The notes beneath the pieces were generated by a model. It did not search any database. It was not told the DNA's origin and saw only the letters and a program-made list of their open reading frames with translations. Made by a program: the position numbers and the translations under genes. This document shows positions 1-8,073 of a stretch of 40,402 nt of DNA, piece after piece; position 1 is the first letter of the stretch; every line of letters begins with the position of its first letter. Source of the stretch: Methanocellaceae archaeon UBA148 (GTDB lineage: Archaea; Halobacteriota; UBA148); NCBI GenBank assembly GCA_002495885.1, contig DAHG01000072.1:55213-95614 (forward strand). Reading direction: 5' to 3'.

Positions 1-186
1 TTAATTATTAAAACCTCTCTTTCGGCTCAAAATTTGGTCTTCTTCGGAGTTCATTTTTGGGTGTTCCTTCGAAATTCTCCATAATTTGGTTTGATTTTTC
101 TGTGACAGATGTGACAGTTGTACAGACATGGGCTTCCATAGATTAGGTAATCTGATTAAGCTACTAACCTAAGATTCTACAGTACA

Positions 187-1470
187 CTATGGCGAGAGCC
201 TATGCTGATCTCTTGGGAATAAGACGACTTCCCGAATATTGTTGAGATCGAGCATCGTCATCAGCAACCGTTCCAGACCTAGACCCCATCCTGCATGTGG
301 CGGCATTCCGTATTTGAAAGCCCTCAGGTAAAACTCAAATCCGTCTGGATTCAGCTCTTGTGCCTCGATTCTTTTCAGGAGCAGGTCATGGGAATGTATC
401 CTCTGCGCTCCTGAGGAGAGCTCCATTCTGGGATGCATCAAATCAAACGCTTTGCATATCTCTGGGCGATCTTCATAGGGCTCTGTATAATAGGGCTTGA
501 TCTCGGTAGGCCAATCCACTATGAAGTAATGCTTGCCTATCTTCTCTCCGACGGCCTTTTCTGTTGCCGTATCCAAGTCGTCCCCCCATTCAATATCTCC
601 AATATCTATCGCCTCGTCATAGGACAATCGCTTGAAAGGTACCTTTGGAGTCGTGAGTTGTAAGCCCAGAATGTCAAGCTCATTTTTGCAACTCTTGATC
701 ACGTCTGAATATACGCTCTCAATCAATAGCTCTAAAATCGACATCACGTCTTCGTGGGTAACAAAGGAAGCCTCTATATCAATAGAAATGACCTCGTTCA
801 GATGTTTGGTGGTGTCATGCTCTTCGGCTCTGAAGATCGGTCCGATTTCATAGACTCTGTCCAACCCGGCCGACATCATGATCTGCTTATATAGTTGTGG
901 ACTTTGGCTGAGAAATGCCTCCCGCTCGAAATACGTAATCGGAAATAGCTCAGTACCCCCCTCTGTTGCTGTGGCAACGATTTTGGGCGTATTGATCTCT
1001 TTAAAGCCGCTATTATCCAAGAAAGTTCGAATCGTCTTTAATACATGATGGCGGATTACGAATATCGCCTGTATGCTTTGCCGTCTGATGTCCATGAATC
1101 TGGAGTCCAATCTCGTATCCAAATCTGCACTCACTTTTTCTGTAACGTCCAACGGGAGCGGAGAATCTGCCTTGTTCAGCACTTGGACATCACTTGGGAT
1201 GATCTCATAGCCGTTGGGCGCCTTGTCCTCTCTTTTGACGAAGCCAGATATCAAAACCACAGACTCTCTGGAAATGCCTCGGACTATGTTGAATAATTTT
1301 TCATCTGACTTTTTCTTGGATAGCGTTACTTGCACTAATCCTTCCCTATCTCTGAGAACGAGGAATGTGATCCCGCCGAGGTCCCTTGTCTCATGGACCC
1401 ATCCTGCTATGACTACTTTCTTGCCATCATCATCTGGCGTTATTTCTCTGGAGTAATGTGTTCGTAGCAT
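187..1470 (-). CDS. aspS: Aspartyl-tRNA synthetase, archaeal type, probably non-discriminating
   Basis: This class II synthetase charges tRNA-Asp with aspartate in the cytoplasm. It has 427 residues, normal for the archaeal form, with an N-terminal OB-fold anticodon domain (about residues 1-110) and a class II core. Motif 2 is visible as FRAEEHDTTKHLNE, and motif 3 as GWGLGLERLLM near the C-terminus, followed by LFPRD. Residue 26 is His (GWVHE), and a Pro sits near position 85 (KAPNGYE). In archaeal-genre enzymes studied so far this pair goes with relaxed tRNA specificity, so the protein may also make Asp-tRNA-Asn for later amidation. That last point is inference. The gene stands alone; the ATG at 1470 gives the expected N-terminus. 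Confidence 0.95.
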   Translation of the reverse strand: MLRTHYSREITPDDDGKKVVIAGWVHETRDLGGITFLVLRDREGLVQVTLSKKKSDEKLFNIVRGISRESVVLISGFVKREDKAPNGYEIIPSDVQVLNKADSPLPLDVTEKVSADLDTRLDSRFMDIRRQSIQAIFVIRHHVLKTIRTFLDNSGFKEINTPKIVATATEGGTELFPITYFEREAFLSQSPQLYKQIMMSAGLDRVYEIGPIFRAEEHDTTKHLNEVISIDIEASFVTHEDVMSILELLIESVYSDVIKSCKNELDILGLQLTTPKVPFKRLSYDEAIDIGDIEWGDDLDTATEKAVGEKIGKHYFIVDWPTEIKPYYTEPYEDRPEICKAFDLMHPRMELSSGAQRIHSHDLLLKRIEAQELNPDGFEFYLRAFKYGMPPHAGWGLGLERLLMTMLDLNNIREVVLFPRDQHRLSP

Positions 1471-1697
1471 TTAATCACAGACCTTGATTATTTTTTTTTG
1501 TCTTCTTAGATAGCTACGTCCCGGTTTAAAAGTCTAATCTCATCTCATCATATCCAAGTTCTAAACACAAGAAAAGACCTATCTCTTCTATCTAATCGAA
1601 AGCTTCAATAATCTACAGGTTAAGTATTATACGTCCTATGGAAAATCTTTGAAAACGAGCATTTATCTTAAATTTTATAAGTAAAGGACGTGCTGTA

Positions 1698-2498
1698 ATG
1701 AATATAACGCAGTTTTTATTGGATACTGAAAATGCCCTACGCGATTTTACTCAGTATACCCTGCAAGCTACATTCGGTGAAGAATGGGTTTGCCACTTGG
1801 GAGTAACCGAAGATCGGGTTAACCAATGGAAATCCAGAATGGAAGAAGAGCGGAAACGCCAAAATGCTGGAGCTGTAGAAGATCGCCTTCTTTATTACGC
1901 AGATTTTTATGATTTGCAGAAGATAATAGAGAAGAACTGGGAACAATTATTCAAGGACGTCTTCTTCGATTTAAAAACTCTGCGATTATATTTCGACAAT
2001 TTGCGAGGTCAAGATGCCTGGGAGTTGTTATTGTTCCAACAAAATCTTGTCATGGGCATTTGCGGGGAGATTAGGTCACTCATTGTAAAATATCGCAGCA
2101 AGATGGAGGGCCATTTCCCACAAATCGAGTCAGCTCAAGATAGTTTAGGATCACTTTTGTTGCCTGGACCAATAGTGCAATTCACTCTAGCAAAGAATGT
2201 ATTACGGATGGTCCCAGTCACTCTAACTGAAAAGGTGTTAAGGCCTGGTGACGAGGTCGAGTTTATAATCACTGCGTCTGATGCAAAGAGGGGCGAAATC
2301 GAATTTGCACTTCAGAAGGGTTGTGGCATGTGTGAAAAATGGCAGAAGGATAATCATTTCAAATGGAGAATTGATGACTCTGATATAGGCAAAAAAACTG
2401 ACCTTACTTTTTATATTCGAAGCATGCGGAAGCATCACGCAATGGGCGACTATGACGATTTTGTTAATTTCTCTTACCATTTAATTCCCAAGCGATGA
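1698..2498 (+). CDS. Swt1-type HEPN-like domain protein with degenerate RNase motif
   Basis: The 266-residue protein is probably cytoplasmic. The first ~140 residues are helical. Residues 64-130 (YYADFYDLQKIIEKNW, then a helix-turn-helix hairpin ending in EIRSLI) resemble the HEPN domains found with Swt1-like proteins and restriction or abortive-infection loci. At the place where active HEPN RNases carry R-x4-H, this protein reads R103-G-Q-D-A-W108, so the catalytic His is Trp and the following polar residue is Gly. The C-terminal ~100 residues look beta-rich (VTLTEKVLRPGDEVEFIITASD), perhaps an Ig-like or sensor fold. There is no partner gene beside it. The family call rests on pattern recognition and is moderate. 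Confidence 0.6.
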   Translation: MNITQFLLDTENALRDFTQYTLQATFGEEWVCHLGVTEDRVNQWKSRMEEERKRQNAGAVEDRLLYYADFYDLQKIIEKNWEQLFKDVFFDLKTLRLYFDNLRGQDAWELLLFQQNLVMGICGEIRSLIVKYRSKMEGHFPQIESAQDSLGSLLLPGPIVQFTLAKNVLRMVPVTLTEKVLRPGDEVEFIITASDAKRGEIEFALQKGCGMCEKWQKDNHFKWRIDDSDIGKKTDLTFYIRSMRKHHAMGDYDDFVNFSYHLIPKR

Positions 2499-2510
2499 CC
2501 TATATTGTGC

Positions 2511-2527
2511 GTTCGAAAAATTCGAAC
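2511..2527. repeat. Short perfect inverted repeat after the HEPN-like gene
   Basis: GTTCGAA, a loop of AAA, then TTCGAAC begins 12 bases past the stop codon of the HEPN-like gene. It could form a small hairpin at the 3' end of that mRNA or be a protein site. No T-tract follows, so it is not a convincing terminator. Confidence 0.4.
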
Positions 2528-2864
2528 AGGTTTCGCCCACAATTTATAGGGCAGCGGAATTCCTCTAGACCCATTTCCACCTGTCTGTAGAAGCGACCCT
2601 TTCGGATTGGACAATTTTGGCGGAACTCCTAGTTTTGCTTGGTTTGACTTTTCTGATAGGCTTAACTGGAGTTTGACTCCCTCGAAAAATTCTCCTCGTG
2701 AGATTTTGAGACAACCCACAAAACCTTTGAATGGAGAAACCTGTAAGGTTTCGTAGTCTGCTAAGCCATGTTATGCGCTTTTTCTTGAAGAGAAAAACGA
2801 GGTTTAGTGAACGTCCCGAAGAGTTAAATTTTCACTTATATCGATTCGACCGTAGTGAGTGTTG

Positions 2865-2886
2865 TTTCTTTTTTCTAAAAAAGAAA
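2865..2886 (-). terminator. Probable terminator of the ehr operon
   Basis: A perfect 10-bp inverted repeat (TTTCTTTTTT, loop CT, AAAAAAGAAA) lies 38 bases downstream of the ehrS stop on the minus strand. Read in the direction of the operon, it gives T-rich tracts of the kind that end archaeal transcripts. The position and base composition support the call; no experimental evidence is available. Confidence 0.5.
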
Positions 2887-2924
2887 ATATAGGGGCTTTT
2901 ACTTTGAATTATGGACAACTTTTG

Positions 2925-3440
2925 TCAATATCCCTCTTTTCCTATTTTCTCAATTAATTCCAATAATCCTTTTATAATATCTATTGGTATTGGGGGATTC
3001 CCAGGAATCTTAACATCTACTGGTATTACCTTATCAACTGATCCTATAACTGCATAACTATCTTTGAATATTCCGATGCCACAAGCATCATCACCTAGTG
3101 CAATGACCCATTTTGGTGAGGGTGTGGCTTCATAGACCTTACAAAGAGGAGTAACCATATTACAAGTTACAGGCCCAGTAACCATTAATACATCTGCATG
3201 TCTCGGAGAGGCTACAAAGGTAATCCCGTATTGTTCTATATCATAATAGGGATTTGTTAAATTAACTAATTCTATTTCAGGCGAGCCATCACTGCCAGTA
3301 TCAACTTCTCTTATTGCCATACTTCTGCCAAATACTGAACCGATGCTTCTTTTTAATTCAAGACGCAATCTTTTTAGTTCTTCATCATCTCTATTTTTTT
3401 TTGCTTTTGGAGCTATTATCCGAAAGAGGGGGCTGTTCAT
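2925..3440 (-). CDS. ehrS: Ehr-type hydrogenase-related small subunit, cluster ligands lost
   Basis: The 171-residue protein is a homologue of HyfI/HycG/NuoB, the small subunit that normally carries the proximal [4Fe-4S] cluster (N2). The family frame is clear: LTNPYYDIEQYGITFVASPR, the TGPVT motif, YEATPSPKWVIALGD and a PG-PPIP tail. All four cluster ligands are replaced. The usual GSCNGCE is GSDGSPE (Asp51, Pro54), GDC is GDD (Asp118), and PGCPP is PGNPP (Asn148). Cys93, Cys100 and Cys120 remain but are not at ligand positions. It is the last gene of the operon, 8 bases after ehrL, and has a good ribosome site (GGTGA) before the ATG. It would sit on the inner membrane face but cannot carry N2. 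Confidence 0.9.
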   Translation of the reverse strand: MNSPLFRIIAPKAKKNRDDEELKRLRLELKRSIGSVFGRSMAIREVDTGSDGSPEIELVNLTNPYYDIEQYGITFVASPRHADVLMVTGPVTCNMVTPLCKVYEATPSPKWVIALGDDACGIGIFKDSYAVIGSVDKVIPVDVKIPGNPPIPIDIIKGLLELIEKIGKEGY

Positions 3441-3448
3441 TTAATCAC

Positions 3449-5011
3449 CTATAAATCATTGCCTTCATAAGATAAGTTTAAGCTTTTATTAATCAACGGG
3501 AAATCTGGCACAATATTTCCCATAACTGCATGCTCTATTGCATACCAGTTACAAAAAGAGGCAGTTCTTACTTTGAATCTATCTATCTTTTTATTTTTGA
3601 TATTAATAAACATGATATTTTGCCCCCTTGAGGATTCAACGATAGAACAGGAACAACCATCTTTAATATCATAATTTACACTCATCTCGCCTTTGGGCAT
3701 ATTTTTTATTATCATCAAAATGATATTAGCTGAATTTTTAATCGTATTTGCCTTTATTCTGAATCTAGAAAGAACATCGCCCTCATTTAAAATTTTATTT
3801 GGATTCATAATTTGTTCATATATCTTGGTATAAGGATGGCATATTCTTTCATCCTTATTTACTCCAGATGCTCTTGCCAGAGGTCCAGTAAGATTTAGCG
3901 GCTTAACCAAACTTTCTTTTATTATTCCTGTTGTTTCAAAACGATCAAGAACAGATGCGTTTTCTAGTATTTTCAAAAAAGAGTTCGTGAATTGTGAATA
4001 AAAATAGTTAAGATAGTCTCCTAGTTCATCAAGAGTTTTAGAGTTTACATCTTTGCTTACACCACCTATTATTAACATTCCCTTGCAAAACCTTGACCCT
4101 GTCAGCCTTTCATTCCATCTTAATATCTCTTCTCGTAGATTAAAGAATTGGCTTGCTCCAACAGGGTAGGCGACATCAACAATCATTCCTGCAATGTCTC
4201 CTAACAAAGAATAAATACGCTCCATCTCAGCACATAATAATCTTAGATGTTCTGCTCGTTTAGAGACTTTAATACCAGATATCTTTTCTATTGCTGTGCA
4301 GTATGCAAGCGTATTTGCAATGGTCTCATCTCCACCGATTGATTCTGCAAATACTGTCCCTTCCTCAGGCGTTTTATTCTCAGCACATTTTTCAATTCCT
4401 CTATGCTTCCAGAAATGCCTAATCTCAAGATTTAATATTGTCTCTCCTATAACATTGAAGCGAAAGTGACCAGATGCAATTATCCCTGCATGAATGGGTC
4501 CAACAGATATTTCGTAAATGCCCTCTCCGTTTATTTTCTTAAAAACATATTCTTCTGAAGGCGACACTTTACCTTTAAGTTTGAGATGTGCATTGGTAAA
4601 AGCTTTTTTTAGGGGATGAAAACCCTCTGGGTAATATTCGTGTAAAAAAAGTTTTCGGGTATCGAATGAATGATTAAATTCAATTCCAAATCCATCCTGC
4701 ATCTCTCTTTCATATAACATTGCAGTCGGATATATTTGCGCAATGGATTCCGCATTATTATTTATTTTTGATTGCATGATTAGCAATTTTCTATAATCAG
4801 CTTTCTCAAAAACATAAATTAGGGTAATTCCTTTGTGGTTCTTGAAATTTTCAACCCCGAATTCTAAGATTAAATTAAAATGTAAACTCTTTAAAGATTT
4901 TGATATTTCCACAATCTCTTTGGGATTAATAAATACATACTCCTCCAAATCTGTTTCTTCGTCATAGGTAATTGAAGGGAACAATTGTTTTAGCTGGTCT
5001 TTGTAACTCAT
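3449..5011 (-). CDS. ehrL: Ehr-type hydrogenase-related large subunit (NuoC-NuoD fusion), NiFe ligands lost
   Basis: The 520-residue protein is a HyfG/HycE-like fusion of a 30-kDa (NuoC-like) domain at about residues 1-150 (HEYYPEGFHPLKKAF) and a 49-kDa/NiFe large-subunit domain. Both Ni-ligand motifs are gone. Where hydrogenases have ERVCGICGFAH, it has ESIGGDETIAN (residues 223-233): both Cys are replaced, by Gly226 and Glu229, and His is Asn233. Where they have DPCxxCTDR at the C-terminus, it has NLSYEGNDL (512-520), with Ser514 and Gly517. The protein therefore cannot bind a NiFe centre. I place the start at the ATG at 5011, behind GGAGGG, rather than at an upstream TTG that overlaps ehrD by 14 bases. 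Confidence 0.92.
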   Translation of the reverse strand: MSYKDQLKQLFPSITYDEETDLEEYVFINPKEIVEISKSLKSLHFNLILEFGVENFKNHKGITLIYVFEKADYRKLLIMQSKINNNAESIAQIYPTAMLYEREMQDGFGIEFNHSFDTRKLFLHEYYPEGFHPLKKAFTNAHLKLKGKVSPSEEYVFKKINGEGIYEISVGPIHAGIIASGHFRFNVIGETILNLEIRHFWKHRGIEKCAENKTPEEGTVFAESIGGDETIANTLAYCTAIEKISGIKVSKRAEHLRLLCAEMERIYSLLGDIAGMIVDVAYPVGASQFFNLREEILRWNERLTGSRFCKGMLIIGGVSKDVNSKTLDELGDYLNYFYSQFTNSFLKILENASVLDRFETTGIIKESLVKPLNLTGPLARASGVNKDERICHPYTKIYEQIMNPNKILNEGDVLSRFRIKANTIKNSANIILMIIKNMPKGEMSVNYDIKDGCSCSIVESSRGQNIMFINIKNKKIDRFKVRTASFCNWYAIEHAVMGNIVPDFPLINKSLNLSYEGNDL

Positions 5012-5012
5012 T

Positions 5013-6461
5013 TCATAACCCTCCAAATCCTAATTGTGAGCTAGTCGCATTCAAAAAATCGAATAAAATTTTGGGCATGTAAACCCCAAGGAGAATTAGC
5101 ATTATTATCAATATGGCAATTGGCATTTTCATACTTATGAAAATTGGATATTTTTCAGGTGTGTTTCCCTGTTCTGTCACTATTCGCAAGATAAACCAAA
5201 CAAATGAACTCGTTGCAATTAATATGAACACCAATAAGGTGAAAGCTAAACTTAAAGATACCCTGGACAATGAAGCAATAATAAAGAATTTTGGGATAAA
5301 TATTGGAAACAAAGGCGTACCAATTATTGCAATGCTTCCGATGATCAAGCCTGTTGATGCCAACGGTTGAAGTTTTAGCACATCTCGTATCTCTTCCACT
5401 TGAACTGATCTATATTGCCTATGGATTATGCCTGCTGAAAAGAACAAAAGTGCTTTGGTAAGTGCATGGGCCAACACATAAAATAAAGTCCAAAAGAGAT
5501 TTCCTACTGCAACACCTATGAGTATAAACCCCATATTTTCTATGCTAGAAAATGCTATTAATTTTTTGATATTTCTTCTTACAAGCATACTAAAACTAGC
5601 AATACCCACAGTGATGATGCCAAAAACCAACAATACTCTGGACGCCGTCTGGCCATAAATTGTTGGATGAATTAAGGAATATATTCTTATAATTGCATAA
5701 ATGCCTATATTTAGAACAACACTTGAAAGTAGAACGCTTACATCAGAAGCTGCTTTAGCATGAGATGGAGGCAACCAGGCATGAAACGGAACAATACCGG
5801 ATTTGGCTGCAAATCCAATGTAAATTAGTACAAACGAAAACAATAGCAGCTGAGGGTTGATCTGACCCGCTACTTGCAACAACTCGTTCCAATTCAATGT
5901 TGGTTCTATGCCCGCAGTCTTGCTTGCAGCAAATAAAAACACAAGACCGACAAGTGAAAATAACATTGCTGTTGAAGTAATAAAAATGTATTTAATAGCA
6001 GCAACTATATTCTCTTTGGCATTTAAAACAACTATGAGAACTGCTGAGAGTATAGTTGTAATTTCAGCAAATATCCATAATAATGCTAGATTATTTGATA
6101 CGAACACGCCTATTGTGCTTATAAGCAGCAAGTTATAAGCAAGATAAAACAATTTTATATTGGATTCTTTAAGTTCCTTTTCTTTAACTAATAAAAAAAC
6201 ATATCCTTTAGCATAAATAGATGCAAAGAAAAAAATCACCCCTGTTATAAGAATCTCATAAAGACTTAGCGCATCTATTGAAACATAATTGTTGCTTAGC
6301 AAACCGATTGGGAGTGCTGCATGCACAAATAAATAAATGGAAGTAACAATTGCAATCAAAGAATTGAATATTGTTAAAATATTCATCAAGGCATTAGATT
6401 TGGCCAATATAATAATGATGAACGATACAATAAAGAACAGTAATATTATGCCATATATCAT
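5013..6461 (-). CDS. ehrD: HyfF/NuoN-like proton-translocating membrane subunit of the Ehr-type complex
   Basis: The 482-residue protein has about 13-14 membrane segments and belongs to the Mrp/Nuo antiporter-like family (proton_antipo_M). The core helices are recognisable: GFAAKSGIVPFHAWLPPSHAKA carries the conserved Lys and His of the channel, followed by SSVVLNIGIYAIIRIY and the later FSSIENMGFILIGVAVG and LAHALTKALLFFSAGII with a second conserved Lys. In hydrogenase-4-type complexes this subunit is one of the two antiporter-like pumps. The residues thought to carry protons look normal, in contrast to the head subunits. It sits between ehrC (20 bases upstream) and ehrL. Confidence 0.9.
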   Translation of the reverse strand: MIYGIILLFFIVSFIIIILAKSNALMNILTIFNSLIAIVTSIYLFVHAALPIGLLSNNYVSIDALSLYEILITGVIFFFASIYAKGYVFLLVKEKELKESNIKLFYLAYNLLLISTIGVFVSNNLALLWIFAEITTILSAVLIVVLNAKENIVAAIKYIFITSTAMLFSLVGLVFLFAASKTAGIEPTLNWNELLQVAGQINPQLLLFSFVLIYIGFAAKSGIVPFHAWLPPSHAKAASDVSVLLSSVVLNIGIYAIIRIYSLIHPTIYGQTASRVLLVFGIITVGIASFSMLVRRNIKKLIAFSSIENMGFILIGVAVGNLFWTLFYVLAHALTKALLFFSAGIIHRQYRSVQVEEIRDVLKLQPLASTGLIIGSIAIIGTPLFPIFIPKFFIIASLSRVSLSLAFTLLVFILIATSSFVWFILRIVTEQGNTPEKYPIFISMKMPIAILIIMLILLGVYMPKILFDFLNATSSQLGFGGL

Positions 6462-6481
6462 TCTTCAGTCACCTTCTTAAA

Positions 6482-7144
6482 CTATTTATGAAAAGGATTC
6501 AATTTATCATGGAATTTCTCAACAGAAGAATCCATCCCGAATCCAAGAACAGAAGTAACAGCTAATAACACTAACATGTCCATTAAGATAAGAATCTCAA
6601 TCAAAAAAGGTAGATCGCCTATAAAAATACTTAATAACACAACGCCATTTTCCATCATAAGATATCCGATAATTTTTGTGATTATCTTTTTTCTTGCAAC
6701 AATGATAAGCATCCCTATGAGGATCATTGACACTCCAAGGACGATGCTGATATAATTAAGCGAATTTACTTGCAATCGTTCTTTTATTCCGAGAAACGAA
6801 AAGAATATCATTCCAAAAATTATTAAACCCATAAATATTGATGTTGTTGGACTAAATAAAGTATAGTCCAAGTCAACATATATCCCCATGCTCTTTTGGG
6901 TTCTCTTCAGCATAACTGGAACTAATAGGCATTTGCTTATTAGGGTAAGCAAAGCAATGTACAGTAAAACTATTTTTTTATCTTCAAAAAAAATAAGAAG
7001 AACCAGTAATGAAAGAATAAAAGATTGAAATGCATATGTATTAATAAGAGAGATTAAATTTCTGCGTGATACAGAAACTACTGTTAATAAGATGATTGTA
7101 ACGATAAAGATCTTCTGCAAGTCAGTAAATAGTAATATATTCAT
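6482..7144 (-). CDS. ehrC: HyfE-like membrane subunit of the Ehr-type complex
   Basis: The 220-residue hydrophobic protein has about six to seven membrane helices. It matches HyfE, whose C-terminal half is NuoK-like: YLMMENGVVLLSIFIGDLPFLIEILILMDMLVLL carries the conserved Glu pair (split here: MMENG and IEILILMD). The position between the HyfC-like and HyfF-like genes is the standard order for hydrogenase-4 and Ehr operons. It overlaps the end of ehrB by 4 bases (ATGA), so translation is probably coupled. Confidence 0.85.
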   Translation of the reverse strand: MNILLFTDLQKIFIVTIILLTVVSVSRRNLISLINTYAFQSFILSLLVLLIFFEDKKIVLLYIALLTLISKCLLVPVMLKRTQKSMGIYVDLDYTLFSPTTSIFMGLIIFGMIFFSFLGIKERLQVNSLNYISIVLGVSMILIGMLIIVARKKIITKIIGYLMMENGVVLLSIFIGDLPFLIEILILMDMLVLLAVTSVLGFGMDSSVEKFHDKLNPFHK

Positions 7145-8073
7145 AGTAACACCTCAATTAATATCGTGATAAATGACAAAAAATAGCTCATTGCAAATAA
7201 ATTAGATAAACGAAAAAACCTTAATTTTGCAGTACTAGACTCAATTATACCTATGCCGATAACAAATAACAAGCTTTTAATAAAAAACATGATTACTGCA
7301 ATTGATAGTGCCATCATCTGCATTGTCGTGGAGACGCCAATGGGGATAAAAATATTAACAATGATGCCTATCCACACAAGTTGTTTTATTGCCGAAGACC
7401 ACTCGATTAAAGCAAGATTTTTCCCTGATTGCTCCAAAACCATAGCTTCATGAATCATTGTAAGTTCTAAATGCGTTTCAGGATTATCGACAGGTATCCT
7501 TGAACTTTCAGTAATAAGAATTATAACGAATGGAATAAATAACAACCATAGAAAAACATGATTCTGGCTAAGCAATGAGCTCTTAATAATTTCAAAAAAG
7601 TTAACACTATTAAAACTAAAAGCGACTGCTGCAAAAACCATTATGATGGTTGGCTCAATAATCGCCGACACGCTCATTTCTCGTGAGCTTCCCATACCCC
7701 CAAATGTGCTTCCAGCATCAAGGCCGCTAAGGGCAATAAAAAATTTAGTCAACATCAGGATATATGAAAATAATATGATATTCCCGAATGTGTTTGAATT
7801 ATTGGGGATAAATATGAGGGGTACAAATAATGACAACAAAAGTGAGCCTGTAAAGTCTACGTAAGGGGCAACCCGTGTGATAAATGAAGAATTGCGCGAG
7901 TAAAGACTTTCTTTTTTCAATAATTTGAAGATATTGCGATATGTTTGAACAACACTTGGGCCGTGCCTGCCTTGAGGAATAGCTTTAACTTTTTTAATTA
8001 CAGAAATATACAAAGGCGATAAAAATAACACTAAGGTTAGGTTTGCAATAGCAAACAATAAAAAGCTATTCAT
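7141..8073 (-). CDS. ehrB: HyfC/NuoH-like membrane anchor and proton-channel subunit
   Basis: The 310-residue protein has about eight membrane helices and belongs to the NuoH/HyfC/EchB family, which links the peripheral head to the membrane arm. The family loops are intact: GSTFGGMGSSREMSVSAI, ESSRIPVDNPETHLELTMIHEAMVLEQSG with its acidic residues, and a Glu-containing EPTIIM helix. It overlaps ehrA by 4 bases. The conserved loops that normally contact the N2-carrying subunit are retained although the partner here lacks N2, which suggests the complex still assembles. Confidence 0.9.
   Translation of the reverse strand: MNSFLLFAIANLTLVLFLSPLYISVIKKVKAIPQGRHGPSVVQTYRNIFKLLKKESLYSRNSSFITRVAPYVDFTGSLLLSLFVPLIFIPNNSNTFGNIILFSYILMLTKFFIALSGLDAGSTFGGMGSSREMSVSAIIEPTIIMVFAAVAFSFNSVNFFEIIKSSLLSQNHVFLWLLFIPFVIILITESSRIPVDNPETHLELTMIHEAMVLEQSGKNLALIEWSSAIKQLVWIGIIVNIFIPIGVSTTMQMMALSIAVIMFFIKSLLFVIGIGIIESSTAKLRFFRLSNLFAMSYFLSFITILIEVLL

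Larger units (their letters stand above)
2499..2924. other. Intergenic stretch with inverted repeats, no gene seen
   Basis: No supported gene lies in these 426 bases between the HEPN-like gene and the end of the ehr operon. The reverse-strand frame at 2474-2719 has no family resemblance and runs into the HEPN gene. A 7-bp inverted repeat with a 3-nt loop (GTTCGAA/TTCGAAC, 2511-2527) lies just past the HEPN stop. GCCC/GGGC arms follow at about 2534-2551. A T/A-rich hairpin at 2865-2886 probably belongs to the end of the ehr operon. Confidence 0.5.

Noticed and set aside
40..165. Reverse-strand frame containing CxxCHxxC-like residues near the left edge
   Set aside because: The reading frame has no ATG, GTG or TTG start before its upstream stop, and other frames of the same bases are equally open; too short to support.
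2474..2719. 81-codon reverse-strand frame downstream of the HEPN-like gene
   Set aside because: It has no family resemblance, no ribosome site and overlaps the 3' end of the HEPN-like gene; inverted repeats better explain the region.
3449..5011. A functional group 4 NiFe hydrogenase
   Set aside because: Both Ni-binding CxxC motifs are absent, so hydrogen activation is not possible with this subunit.
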